A stretch of DNA of 64,000 nucleotides from Porphyromonas endodontalis ATCC 35406 (lineage in GTDB: Bacteria; Bacteroidota; Bacteroidia; Bacteroidales; Porphyromonadaceae): contig NZ_ACNN01000007.1 in NCBI RefSeq assembly GCF_000174815.1, positions 62,001-126,000 on the forward strand. Direction: 5' to 3'. This document shows, piece by piece, positions 55,048 to 62,561 of this stretch. Every line of letters starts with the position of its first letter. The first letter of the stretch is position 1. Made by a program: the position numbers and the translations under genes. The notes beneath the pieces were generated by a model. That model saw only the letters and a list, made by a program, of their open reading frames with translations, searched no databases and was not told the origin of the DNA.

Positions 55048-55934
55048 AGAGGTAGGAATTGTTGAGGTGGGAGGTGTGCTAGGTTTTTCCTCTCTAGAGC
55101 CTGGTAGAATAGGTCCAGCAGCCGAGCTAGATAGGCATCTTGGGGGAGACTCTTGAGGGCCTTGAGGGCCGGGGATTGCTCTGGGTGATGGAAGTCCCAA
55201 GCGGAGAGTAGGAGCCGTTCCTTACCACCAAAGTGTGAGAAAAGCTCGGGAGCTAGGGCTAGGGCCCGCAGCGAGAGGGCGATCACGGCTAAAGCAAAGT
55301 CGCTGGCGTGTAGATTAAAGTCGCTTGGGGAGCAGAGAGGATGTGTATAATCGGGATTGCCCTCCTCTCGTGGTAGCTCACCTTGCATAGAGGGCAGATA
55401 GATGCCATCGTAGTCGAGAAGCACGATGGAGCCATCGGGGCGAATACGCAGATTGTCGCTCTTGAGGTCGCCGTGTGCAAAGGGTTGGCTACGGAGCCAG
55501 TAGGCAAAATGCCCAAAGTCTTGGGATAGTTGTCGCAGTCGCTCGGGGTTGTGGAGGTAGTAATCGACCTCACGAACGAGGCTTTTCCCCTCCACCCAAG
55601 GTAGTAGCACTAGTGGATAGTACGTATGGCCAATCCGCAACTCCTCTTCGCATAATCGCATGGGGAGGAGGTAGGGGGAGGTAATACTATTGAGCTGTTG
55701 TGCGATGGCTCGGCAGCTGGGGATACGCCGCTCTTGTTCGGCTACGTAGCATTTGACGGCCCATTCTTCGCGTTCGTTCCCCTCGCTATGCGCCTTAAAT
55801 ACGACAGAGTAGCTCCCCCGGGAGTAGATGGGCTCCCCCTCATCATCAAGCGAGAGCGCAAGGCGCAGGCTTCGGAACGTACCACTCTCTGCGTGGCGCA
55901 ATGCCGAGGTATATTCTGAGATAGAGGGGAACAT
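55044..55934 (-). CDS. Eukaryotic-like protein kinase
   Basis: 296 residues without a membrane segment. The glycine-rich loop is SRGSYSVVFKA at 38-48, the ATP lysine is Lys61 in WAVKCY, the catalytic loop is HGDLKSDN at 154-161 with Asp156 as base, and DYDG at 174-177 takes the place of DFG. All residues needed for catalysis are present. HGDLKxDN with DYDG is typical of small bacterial kinases related to the KdkA/RIO and PknB fringe. It is followed by the BspA-like gene in an ATGA overlap, and the second 22-bp array lies about 40 bp upstream of its start codon. The target is unknown. Confidence 0.82.
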   Translation of the reverse strand: MFPSISEYTSALRHAESGTFRSLRLALSLDDEGEPIYSRGSYSVVFKAHSEGNEREEWAVKCYVAEQERRIPSCRAIAQQLNSITSPYLLPMRLCEEELRIGHTYYPLVLLPWVEGKSLVREVDYYLHNPERLRQLSQDFGHFAYWLRSQPFAHGDLKSDNLRIRPDGSIVLLDYDGIYLPSMQGELPREEGNPDYTHPLCSPSDFNLHASDFALAVIALSLRALALAPELFSHFGGKERLLLSAWDFHHPEQSPALKALKSLPQDAYLARLLDLFYQALERKNLAHLPPQQFLPL

Positions 55935-55977
55935 CTTTGCCTTTTGTTTTTGGACTCCCTTGGGAGAAGAAAAAAGC

Positions 55978-56061
55978 TAATGAGCTTTTGCGAAATTACT
56001 AATTAGCTTTTCACAAATTCCTCATTAGCTTTTTCTACTAACGTAATAAGTATTCTCCGTC
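55978..56061. repeat. Degenerate 22-bp tandem repeat, four units
   Basis: Units start at 55978, 56000, 56022 and 56044, exactly 22 bp apart. They read TAATGAGC, TAATTAGC, TCATTAGC and TAATAAGT, each followed by a T-rich core (CTTTT) and often AAATT. This is the same family as the array at 7909-8062. It lies between the kinase start and the marC stop, and the last unit touches the marC stop codon. Confidence 0.8.
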
Positions 56062-56691
56062 TTAGGGCTGAGTGGTGTGCAGCATATCGATAACCTTCAT
56101 CAAGTTATCAATGAAGAATTTGATGGAGACGGCAAGTAGGATGACCCCGAAGAACTTACGAAGAACGAAGATCCCGCCCTTGCCGAGCCAGCGTTCGAGC
56201 GGATCTACAAACTTGAGCATCAAGAAAATGAGAGCCGAGACAGCCAGCACGGCTACAAATATATTGGAGTAAGCAACCCCCTGAGCTACCAAGGTGAGCA
56301 AAGCGGTAAAGGAGGCGGCTCCTGCAAACAAGGGGAATACGAGGGGTACGATGTTGGCATTCCCATTAGGCCCATCGTCTTTGAATACTTGTACACCAAA
56401 GAGCATCTCCACGGCCAGCACAAAGAGCACGATAGACCCTGCTACGGCAAAACTCTGTGTATCTACCCCAAAAATATTGAGCATAGGCTCCCCGATAAAG
56501 AGGAAAGCGAGCAACATTACCCACGACCAGAGCGTAACGGTGGAGGGGCTTATCTTCTGCCCCTTGTCTTTGAGGCTAAGCACAACAGGGATGGCTCCCA
56601 CTATGTCTACTGCAATAAAAAGAGTCATAAAGGCACGACCTGCCTCCCCAAAATTGAATGCCGATAAGTCGGCTAAGATTTTATCCCACAT
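56062..56691 (-). CDS. MarC family integral membrane protein
   Basis: 209 residues with six predicted helices. The family hallmarks are FMTLFIAVDIVGAIPVVLSL at the N-terminus and a middle Pro-containing stretch (VPLVFPLFAGAASFTALLTL). Despite the name, MarC proteins are not proven drug exporters and the substrate is unknown. It ends against the 22-bp repeat array. Confidence 0.88.
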   Translation of the reverse strand: MWDKILADLSAFNFGEAGRAFMTLFIAVDIVGAIPVVLSLKDKGQKISPSTVTLWSWVMLLAFLFIGEPMLNIFGVDTQSFAVAGSIVLFVLAVEMLFGVQVFKDDGPNGNANIVPLVFPLFAGAASFTALLTLVAQGVAYSNIFVAVLAVSALIFLMLKFVDPLERWLGKGGIFVLRKFFGVILLAVSIKFFIDNLMKVIDMLHTTQP

Positions 56692-56816
56692 ACTAATCTA
56701 CTATTTTATATTAAGCCCCACCATATATACTCTCTGGCGATCTCCCTACTTATCCCCAATTGGCGAAGCGAATTCCCAAAATCTGCTGTCCCCCTAGAGC
56801 GGAGGGGCTCTCTCTT

Positions 56817-57944
56817 CTAGAGCCTGCGAGTGAGCTCGGGTAAGATCCCGGCTTTCCACTCCGTGAATCGATCCTCTTCGAGAGCTTTGCGCGCCTCGCC
56901 CACGAGCCATAGATAGAAGGCTACATTGTGGAGCGATGCGAGGGTTAGCCCTGTTAGCTCCTCAGCCTTGAAGAGGTGGTGCAGGTAGGCAAGCGTGTAA
57001 CGCTCATCCATGGGGTGTGCCCCTCCGTGGTCGATCGGCTCGAAGCATTTGCGCCACTTGGCATTCTTTATATTGATGGTGCCATGCCGTGTAAAGAGCA
57101 TCCCGTTGCGCCCATTGCGTGTAGGCATAATGCAATCGAACATATCCACCCCGCGCTCAATTCCCTCCAAGAGATTGGCAGGAGTGCCTACGCCCATCAG
57201 ATAGCGAGGCTTGTCAAGAGGTAAAATGGAATTGGTGAGTTCGATCATCTCGTACATCTTCTCGGTCGGTTCGCCCACGGCAAGTCCTCCGATGGCATTC
57301 CCATCCGCCCCTAGAGCCGTAATGTTTTCGGCTGCTCTACGTCTAAGGTCGGGGTAAACGCATCCCTGTACGATGGGGAAAAGAGACTGTTGGTACCCAT
57401 AGAGTGGCTCAGTCTCGGCGAGTCGTTTACGGCAACGCTCCAGCCAACGCTCGGTAATGTCGAGCGACTGACGTGCGTACTCGTAGGGGGCATCCCCGGG
57501 GCAACACTCGTCAAAAGCCATGATAATATCCGCCCCGATGGTGCGCTCTATATCCATCACCCTCTCGGGGGAGAATAGGTGCTTGGAGCCGTCAATATGG
57601 GACGCAAATGTTACCCCTTCTTCTGTGATTTTGCGGCGGTGGGCTAGCGAAAACACTTGGAATCCTCCGCTATCCGTGAGGATCGGTTTTTGCCAAGTGC
57701 CGAACTTATGCAACCCGCCTGCGCTACGCAGTACCTCCAGCCCCGGGCGGAGGTAGAGGTGATAGGTATTGCCCAAGATAATCTGTGCGCCCGTTGTTTC
57801 CATCTGTTCCATGGTGAGGGCTTTGACAGCTCCTGCCGTACCTACCGGCATAAAAATAGGAGTCTCGATAACTCCGTGGTCGGTCGTAATCCTCCCCAAT
57901 CGAGCCGCACTCTTGGGATCGTTGCGTAGTACTTCGTATTTCAT
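56817..57944 (-). CDS. tgt: Queuine tRNA-ribosyltransferase (Tgt), without the usual zinc cysteines
   Basis: 375 residues from the ATG at 57944. The active-site DSGGFQVFSL and the GGLAVGEP and VDMFDCIMPTRNGRNG blocks with the nucleophile Asp are intact. Tgt swaps guanine-34 in GUN-reading tRNAs for a queuosine precursor. The CxCxxC...H zinc site of well-studied Tgt is replaced by KWRKCFEPIDHGGAHP, which keeps a single Cys, while YLHHLFKAEE retains the His region. I believe this loss is common in Bacteroidetes, but cannot check it. A TACTTTTG promoter box lies 7 nt upstream of the start. Confidence 0.92.
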   Translation of the reverse strand: MKYEVLRNDPKSAARLGRITTDHGVIETPIFMPVGTAGAVKALTMEQMETTGAQIILGNTYHLYLRPGLEVLRSAGGLHKFGTWQKPILTDSGGFQVFSLAHRRKITEEGVTFASHIDGSKHLFSPERVMDIERTIGADIIMAFDECCPGDAPYEYARQSLDITERWLERCRKRLAETEPLYGYQQSLFPIVQGCVYPDLRRRAAENITALGADGNAIGGLAVGEPTEKMYEMIELTNSILPLDKPRYLMGVGTPANLLEGIERGVDMFDCIMPTRNGRNGMLFTRHGTINIKNAKWRKCFEPIDHGGAHPMDERYTLAYLHHLFKAEELTGLTLASLHNVAFYLWLVGEARKALEEDRFTEWKAGILPELTRRL

Positions 57945-57951
57945 TCTGCCG

Positions 57952-57959
57952 CAAAAGTA
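57952..57959 (-). promoter_or_regulatory. Bacteroidetes -7 box (TACTTTTG) for tgt
   Basis: Exact TAnnTTTG on the minus strand; the implied leader is very short, supporting the start at 57944 over the upstream one. Confidence 0.55.
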
Positions 57960-58060
57960 CAAAAAGATAGGCACTCCTCTCTAGGGCGAGGCTTGTGTAT
58001 ACCGCCTTTTCGCCTACGAGTATGAGCGCTTTTTCTGTAGTATGGGGGAAGGTGTGGATA

Positions 58061-58098
58061 AACAAAACCCACTCCAGGGGCGGGCCCGAGGAGTGGGT
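58061..58098 (-). terminator. Intrinsic terminator of metK
   Basis: Perfect 9-bp stem ACCCACTCC / GGAGTGGGT (58067-58075 / 58090-58098), followed by TTTGTTT on the minus strand. Confidence 0.8.
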
Positions 58099-58121
58099 GA
58101 TGCAAAGGGATCGGATGCCTT

Positions 58122-59408
58122 TTAGAGGGCAAAGGCCGCCTTGATACGGTCTACATAGTCGAGTCTCTCCCACGTGAAGAGTTCTACCTCTACCTCCTCT
58201 GCGGGGCGGTGGAAGTATTCAAAACGCTTGGTTACACGCTGGGGCATACGACCAAAGTGCCCATAAGCTGCAGTCTCCTGGTAGATGGGCTTGCGCAAGC
58301 CGAGGCGTTGCTCTATGGCATAGGGGCGAAGGTCGAAGATCTCCCCAATCTTGCGGGCAATCTCTCCGTCGCTCATAGCTACGTGGCTGGTACCCAGCGT
58401 CTCAACAAAAATGCTGATGGGTTGGGCTACCCCGATGGCGTAGGCAAGCTGCACCTTCATCTCATCGGCTACACCGGCAGCCACCATATTTTTGGCAATG
58501 TGTCGTGCAGCATAGGCGGCCGAGCGGTCTACTTTTGAGGGGTCTTTGCCCGAGAAGGCTCCCCCACCATGACTGCATTTACCACCATAGGTATCCACAA
58601 TAATCTTGCGACCGGTCACACCTGTATCACCCGAGGGTCCACCTATAACAAATTTGCCTGTGGGGTTTACAAAGAGTTTGTAGTCGCCTTTGAATAGGGC
58701 TTGAATCGAGGCATCGTAGCGAGCCACAAGGCGAGGAATCAGCAGCGAACGTACATCATCTTCGATTCGTTGGCGCATGGATCTATCCGCATCGTCTTGG
58801 CTTTGCCCCTTCTCCGGGGTGATGAACTCGTCGTGCTGAGTCGAAAGCACAATGGTATCAATACGCAAGGGACGGTGATCGTCGCTATACTCAATGGTGA
58901 TTTGGCTTTTGGCATCGGGGCGGAGGTAGGGCATCAATGAGGGTTCGTGCTTGCGGATGTGTGCCAGCTCGAGCAGCAGACTATGAGCCAAGTCAATGGC
59001 TAGAGGCATGTAGTTGGGGGTTTCGCGTGTTGCATACCCAAACATAAGTCCTTGGTCTCCTGCACCTTGTTCTTCGGGGGCTTCGCGCTCTACCCCTCGG
59101 TTGATGTCGGGGCTTTGGTCGTGTATTGCCGAGAGGATACCACAGCTATGGGCGTCAAATCCATAGGCAGCTTGGTTGTACCCAATACCTTCTACCACAC
59201 GGCGCACGGTGGCATCAATATCTACATATCCTTGGCTGCGCACTTCCCCTGCGAGTACCACTTGTCCACGAGTGGCAAGCACTTCGCAGGCAACTTTGGA
59301 CTGAGCATCGGCAGCAATAAGGCTATCTACTATGGCGTCGGCAATTTGGTCACAGACTTTGTCGGGGTGACCTTCCGATACGGATTCGGATGTAAAGAGG
59401 TAACTCAT
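58122..59408 (-). CDS. metK: S-adenosylmethionine synthetase
   Basis: 428 residues from the ATG at 59408. SESVSEGHPDKVCDQIADAI opens the N-terminal domain, GAGDQGLMFGYA binds methionine/ATP, GPSGDTGVTGRKIIVDTYGG and GGGAFSGKDPSKVDRSAAY complete the active site. It makes SAM from methionine and ATP. The gene has a leader of about 425 nt with its own promoter, a candidate SAM-II aptamer and an intrinsic terminator, so feedback by its product is likely. It is a single-gene unit ending in a hairpin terminator. Confidence 0.96.
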   Translation of the reverse strand: MSYLFTSESVSEGHPDKVCDQIADAIVDSLIAADAQSKVACEVLATRGQVVLAGEVRSQGYVDIDATVRRVVEGIGYNQAAYGFDAHSCGILSAIHDQSPDINRGVEREAPEEQGAGDQGLMFGYATRETPNYMPLAIDLAHSLLLELAHIRKHEPSLMPYLRPDAKSQITIEYSDDHRPLRIDTIVLSTQHDEFITPEKGQSQDDADRSMRQRIEDDVRSLLIPRLVARYDASIQALFKGDYKLFVNPTGKFVIGGPSGDTGVTGRKIIVDTYGGKCSHGGGAFSGKDPSKVDRSAAYAARHIAKNMVAAGVADEMKVQLAYAIGVAQPISIFVETLGTSHVAMSDGEIARKIGEIFDLRPYAIEQRLGLRKPIYQETAAYGHFGRMPQRVTKRFEYFHRPAEEVEVELFTWERLDYVDRIKAAFAL

Positions 59409-59549
59409 ACTTTCTTTTTTGATTAGTCTAATATTGATTGTTTCGCAAGGACAGACACCCGATTTTGTTGGAAAGGGGGCACGCAACGCTTTGCTTCCTC
59501 ACGGATTTTTGGTTGCACAAGGTAGAGGTTAGGCTCTCACTCGGGCAAC

Positions 59550-59579
59550 AAAAAACTCCCCACGTCTTACTGTGGAGAG
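59550..59579 (-). terminator. Intrinsic terminator inside the metK leader (candidate attenuator)
   Basis: On the minus strand CTCTCCAC and GTGGGGAG form an 8-bp stem with one G-U pair and an 8-nt loop, followed by six T. It lies 141 nt before the metK start, and no minus-strand gene lies upstream that it could end. That placement suggests transcription attenuation of metK. Confidence 0.65.
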
Positions 59580-59763
59580 TGAGAAGGGATATAATAAATT
59601 GCCCTCTCAGCATCGGTTTTACTTGGGAGTTGTCCAAAGATGCTGCTCAGTGTTGTCTATTTGTTCCCTCTTTTTGGGAAACCCCTAGTTCGCAATTTCT
59701 CTTTTTTTGAGAAAGAGGCGAAGAGCAGCGTAGCATAGCCTTTGTCACGCGAGGGGTGGAAAA

Positions 59764-59811
59764 GGTTTAGCATTTTTTCTTGTGGTTGCAAGCTCCGCAA
59801 ATCCGTCCACA
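59764..59811 (-). promoter_or_regulatory. Candidate SAM-II riboswitch aptamer upstream of metK
   Basis: On the minus strand stem P1 is TGTGG (59811-59807) with CCACA (59785-59781). Inside it, GATTT, a 7-nt spacer, then TTGCAA lead straight into the 3' side of P1. Nine nt later comes GCTAAA (59771-59766) followed by CC. This is the order and spacing of the SAM-II class as I know it from the metX aptamer, where the loop CC pairs with a 3' GG; here GG in the loop could pair with the 3' CC, a compensating swap. One difference: three nt, not one, lie between P1 and GATTT. It sits about 23 nt after a predicted transcription start and 355 nt before metK. Confidence 0.65.
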
Positions 59812-59840
59812 GACCAACGTCTTTTCTGATGTCGTCGATG

Positions 59841-59871
59841 CAAAGTTAGTGACTAATCTCTTACCCTGCAA
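59841..59871 (-). promoter_or_regulatory. Promoter of the metK leader transcript
   Basis: On the minus strand TTG (59869-59871), a 20-nt spacer, then TAACTTTG (59841-59848). Predicted transcription start is near 59834, just before the SAM-II-like aptamer. Confidence 0.6.
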
Positions 59872-59884
59872 TACCCATAAAAAG

Positions 59885-60178
59885 GGACACTTCCTGCACA
59901 TCCCAATAGGACTGAATGTGGCACAAAAAGAATCCAAAACATTTCCAAAGGGACTTCATTCAAAGACATCAATGACAAACAAATACGGAATATCAGGATG
60001 CTGCTAAACAACAGGTCTAGGAAAAGTTTGGACTTTAAATCTCCGAATGAAGTACTAGCATTACTTTTGTCACACCGTTGCACTTGATACTGGAATCTGC
60101 AAGTTTGGACTTTAAATCCCCGAATGAAGTCTTAGCATTACTTTTGTCACACCGTTGCACTTGATACTGGAATCTGCA
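59885..60178 (+). mobile_element. IS30-family transposase 3' remnant
   Basis: Frame 59902-60087 reads NISKGTSFKDINDKQIRNIR, then MLLNNRSRKSLDFKSPNEV, the conserved C-terminal end of IS30-type transposases (LNNRxRKxLxFKxPxEV). The N-terminal catalytic part and start codon are gone, and the very end has been duplicated (see repeat). No inverted terminal repeats or target duplications were found. It lies directly upstream of the metK promoter and on the opposite strand. Confidence 0.6.
60025..60178. repeat. Direct tandem duplication, 2 x 77 bp
   Basis: 60025-60101 and 60102-60178 are the same sequence with three base differences. The unit covers the last 20 codons of the transposase remnant and the bases after its stop (TTGATACTGGAATCTGCA). 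Confidence 0.9.
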
Positions 60179-60328
60179 TCCTCCGTATAATTGGCGTTGA
60201 TGATGGTAATGGCAGATATTTTCCGTAATTTTGTACTCGGTAATCATAGTAATTATCGTCGGTAAATTTTAGTATTCGAGCAGTATAAAGATACAGCACT
60301 CTTGGTCAATTGACAGATTTATAAATAG

Positions 60329-60370
60329 TTACACCCCGTAAAGTTCACATTACACCCCATCAAGTTCACA
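60329..60370 (+). promoter_or_regulatory. Two 21-bp direct repeats before the AraC-type regulator gene
   Basis: TTACACCCCGTAAAGTTCAC plus A, and TTACACCCCATCAAGTTCAC plus A, lie head to tail at 60329-60349 and 60350-60370, with two base differences. The second ends 10 nt before the start codon. Their two-turn spacing suits paired binding of a regulator, possibly the encoded AraC domain itself. Confidence 0.6.
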
Positions 60371-60380
60371 TTAAATACTG

Positions 60381-62096
60381 ATGAAAAGAATTGCATCCAT
60401 CCTGTTTATCCTTACGCTTTCGATAGGGAGTGTACATGCCATTAGTCTTGCCGACTCCATACGTCAGGAAATGAGACACCTTGAGGGGCAAGATCTCTTG
60501 CAGGCGCACAGCAACCTTTGCCAGTTAGCAGCCACCCAAGACGATATGCAGTATGAGTTGCGCTGTATCCGCGAATTTCTTGCGGAGGCTCTGAAACAAA
60601 AGGACGCGAAAGCCGAAGGGATGGCACGTGTGAGACAGCTCTATTGCTACTACAATTACGACAACCTAGACAGCATCCTCTTCTATCTACCGGCGTCGCT
60701 CAAGTCTCTGAAGAAAAACAAGACCTGGGACTATTACTACAATGCGTGGAGCGTCTTGGTAGAGAGGTATATTTATGAGGAAAAACTACAGACCGCTTTG
60801 CTCGAGGCACGGAAGATGTATGCTGATGCACGCGCTGAGAATAGCAACTACGGACTGGGCGTTTCCTCATACGATATAGGCTGCATCTACCAAACGATGG
60901 GACGCTTTCGTGAGGCGGAAAAATCCTTAACGGAAAGCATTGCCGCTCTCTCTAAGGAAGAAGACATCTCGCAACTGCTCTCCGCTTACAATGCTTTAAG
61001 CGAAATCCTCGACGAATTGGGAGAGTACGACAGATTGCGAAGAATAGTCGAGGAATGGAAATCCGTCCTCGACAAATATCGGGAGGAGTCACTGCGCAAG
61101 GGGTATACCCAGTCGCTAAATGGGCGTTACCTCTACTGCACGCTGGCTGCCGCCGTTGCCGAGATAGAGACGGCAGATTATACAAAGGCTGGCGAACTAC
61201 TGAAGCAAGCAGAGATATACGCCGAGGGACGCAAAGCTGTTGCACAGTTCAAGCTCCTGCAAGTGCAGGCACGCTACTATGCGGCGATGAAACAATATGA
61301 CAAAGCAATAGCCTGCAACCATAAGAACATAGAAATCATTGCCGCCTCGGGCGACTCCGTGAGTCTACTCTCCGTACAGACCCAGCAGGCAGATTTCCTC
61401 TTAAAAGCCGGGCGGTATAAAGAGGCTGCCGAACTCTACCATGAGATCCTTCCCCACAAGGATAGAGTGCGCACCACGGAACTTGCCAATCAGCTTGACG
61501 AGCTGCAGACCATCTTCGAGGTAGATAAGCTCACGCTACGCAACGAAGTCATCACCACACGTTTCTACCTCTCTCTCGTTATCGGGCTGCTGCTGTTGCT
61601 TGCTTTTGTCCTATACATTATATATACGCGCAGGCTGCGTCGTAAGAACCGAGCTTTGTACGACTCTATCCTACAAGCCCAACGTACGCAAGACAAAGCG
61701 GAGGAGGCGGCGAGAACCACTCCCGAAGAACAACTCGACCATAAAAGCAAGCTCTACCGCCAATTGTGCGAACTGATGCAGACCGAAGAGCTCTACAAAG
61801 ACACGACCCTGAACCGAGATATTTTGGTCGAACGGCTCAGCACAAACTCCGTTTACCTCGCCGATGCCGTGCACAAATATGCCGACGGCGCCACCATCAA
61901 TGAGTTTATCAACAGCTACCGTCTGCGCCGTGCCGCCTCTCTACTGACAGAAAATCCCACCCTAAACATCAACGAGGTGGAATACCAATCGGGCTTCAAC
62001 TCTCGCTCCACCTTCAACCGTTGCTTCCGAGCTTGCTACGGCATGTCGCCCTCGGAATACAAGGTCATCTCCAAAGAAAAGAAGATAGGGAAGTAA
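60381..62096 (+). CDS. Membrane-bound TPR regulator with C-terminal AraC-type HTH
   Basis: 571 residues. A signal peptide (SILFILTLSIGSVHA) leads into a periplasmic TPR-like helical domain (YDIGCIYQTMGRFREAEKSL and LLKAGRYKEAAELYHEILPH). One membrane helix at about 394-413 and a basic turn (YTRRLRRKNR) follow. The cytoplasmic AraC HTH is at about 470-565 (LNRDILVERLSTNSVYLADA, then EVEYQSGFNSRSTFNRCF). This one-component design lets a periplasmic signal reach DNA directly. It stands first in the apparent fimbrial locus and probably regulates it. Two 21-bp repeats precede it. Confidence 0.85.
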   Translation: MKRIASILFILTLSIGSVHAISLADSIRQEMRHLEGQDLLQAHSNLCQLAATQDDMQYELRCIREFLAEALKQKDAKAEGMARVRQLYCYYNYDNLDSILFYLPASLKSLKKNKTWDYYYNAWSVLVERYIYEEKLQTALLEARKMYADARAENSNYGLGVSSYDIGCIYQTMGRFREAEKSLTESIAALSKEEDISQLLSAYNALSEILDELGEYDRLRRIVEEWKSVLDKYREESLRKGYTQSLNGRYLYCTLAAAVAEIETADYTKAGELLKQAEIYAEGRKAVAQFKLLQVQARYYAAMKQYDKAIACNHKNIEIIAASGDSVSLLSVQTQQADFLLKAGRYKEAAELYHEILPHKDRVRTTELANQLDELQTIFEVDKLTLRNEVITTRFYLSLVIGLLLLLAFVLYIIYTRRLRRKNRALYDSILQAQRTQDKAEEAARTTPEEQLDHKSKLYRQLCELMQTEELYKDTTLNRDILVERLSTNSVYLADAVHKYADGATINEFINSYRLRRAASLLTENPTLNINEVEYQSGFNSRSTFNRCFRACYGMSPSEYKVISKEKKIGK

Positions 62097-62225
62097 CCCT
62101 CAAAGGGGGAAAAAGAGCCGAGATGGCAACTTTTTCCTCATTTATACCTATCTGATTTAGAGTCTCTTGCAAATATGAGACGCTTTTTTCCAAATATGGC
62201 ACATCCCCAAAATCCCTCTTTTTTA

Positions 62226-62233
62226 ATTTTGTA
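62226..62233 (+). promoter_or_regulatory. Bacteroidetes -7 box (TAATTTTG) before the small protein and OmpA genes
   Basis: Exact TAnnTTTG 23 nt before the start at 62257. Confidence 0.5.
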
Positions 62234-62256
62234 CCGTCATCAAAACGAAAAGAAGG

Positions 62257-62553
62257 ATGAAGACGGGAATGTATTGGGTATACATAACGGAGGATAGCGA
62301 GAGCGGAATAACCATTGGGTTCTCTACCGAGATGGATAAGACGTTCTTTGAGCTTTCCATGCGAGGAGCGACCCTTTCCTATCTCCGCTCCTTTTCCATT
62401 CCTTTCGATGCTCTAGCACACAAACACCTGCTTGAGGATCTCTCGCCAGTGACGATTAGGAGATTCATGCGAAGCCATCGGGAGGAGACAAAGCGACGTT
62501 GCGACAAACTCTTATCTACATCTAAATACCGAGAAGCGAATATTCTAAATTAA
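62257..62553 (+). CDS. Small protein resembling a degenerate GIY-YIG (UPF0213) fold
   Basis: 98 residues, no signal peptide. YWVYITEDSESGITIGFSTEM, cut in two by the family turn, lines up with the VYIxxxxDGxxYxGxTxDL start of GIY-YIG proteins, and GATLSYLRSFSIPFDAL and HLLEDLSPVTIRRFMRSH fit the later conserved blocks. The catalytic Arg and Glu of the nucleases are not obvious, so it may have lost activity. It sits between a regulator and an OmpA-type gene, 8 nt before the latter. Its role in a fimbrial locus is unknown. Confidence 0.6.
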   Translation: MKTGMYWVYITEDSESGITIGFSTEMDKTFFELSMRGATLSYLRSFSIPFDALAHKHLLEDLSPVTIRRFMRSHREETKRRCDKLLSTSKYREANILN

Positions 62554-62561
62554 ATCAAGAT

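Noticed and set aside
59764-59811. The metK leader element as a SAM-I (S-box) riboswitch
   Set aside because: It is too short and lacks the S-box four-way-junction blocks; the block order fits SAM-II.
59780-60007. A 75-codon plus-strand ORF as a real gene
   Set aside because: It runs across the metK promoter and is out of frame with the transposase remnant; there is no domain.
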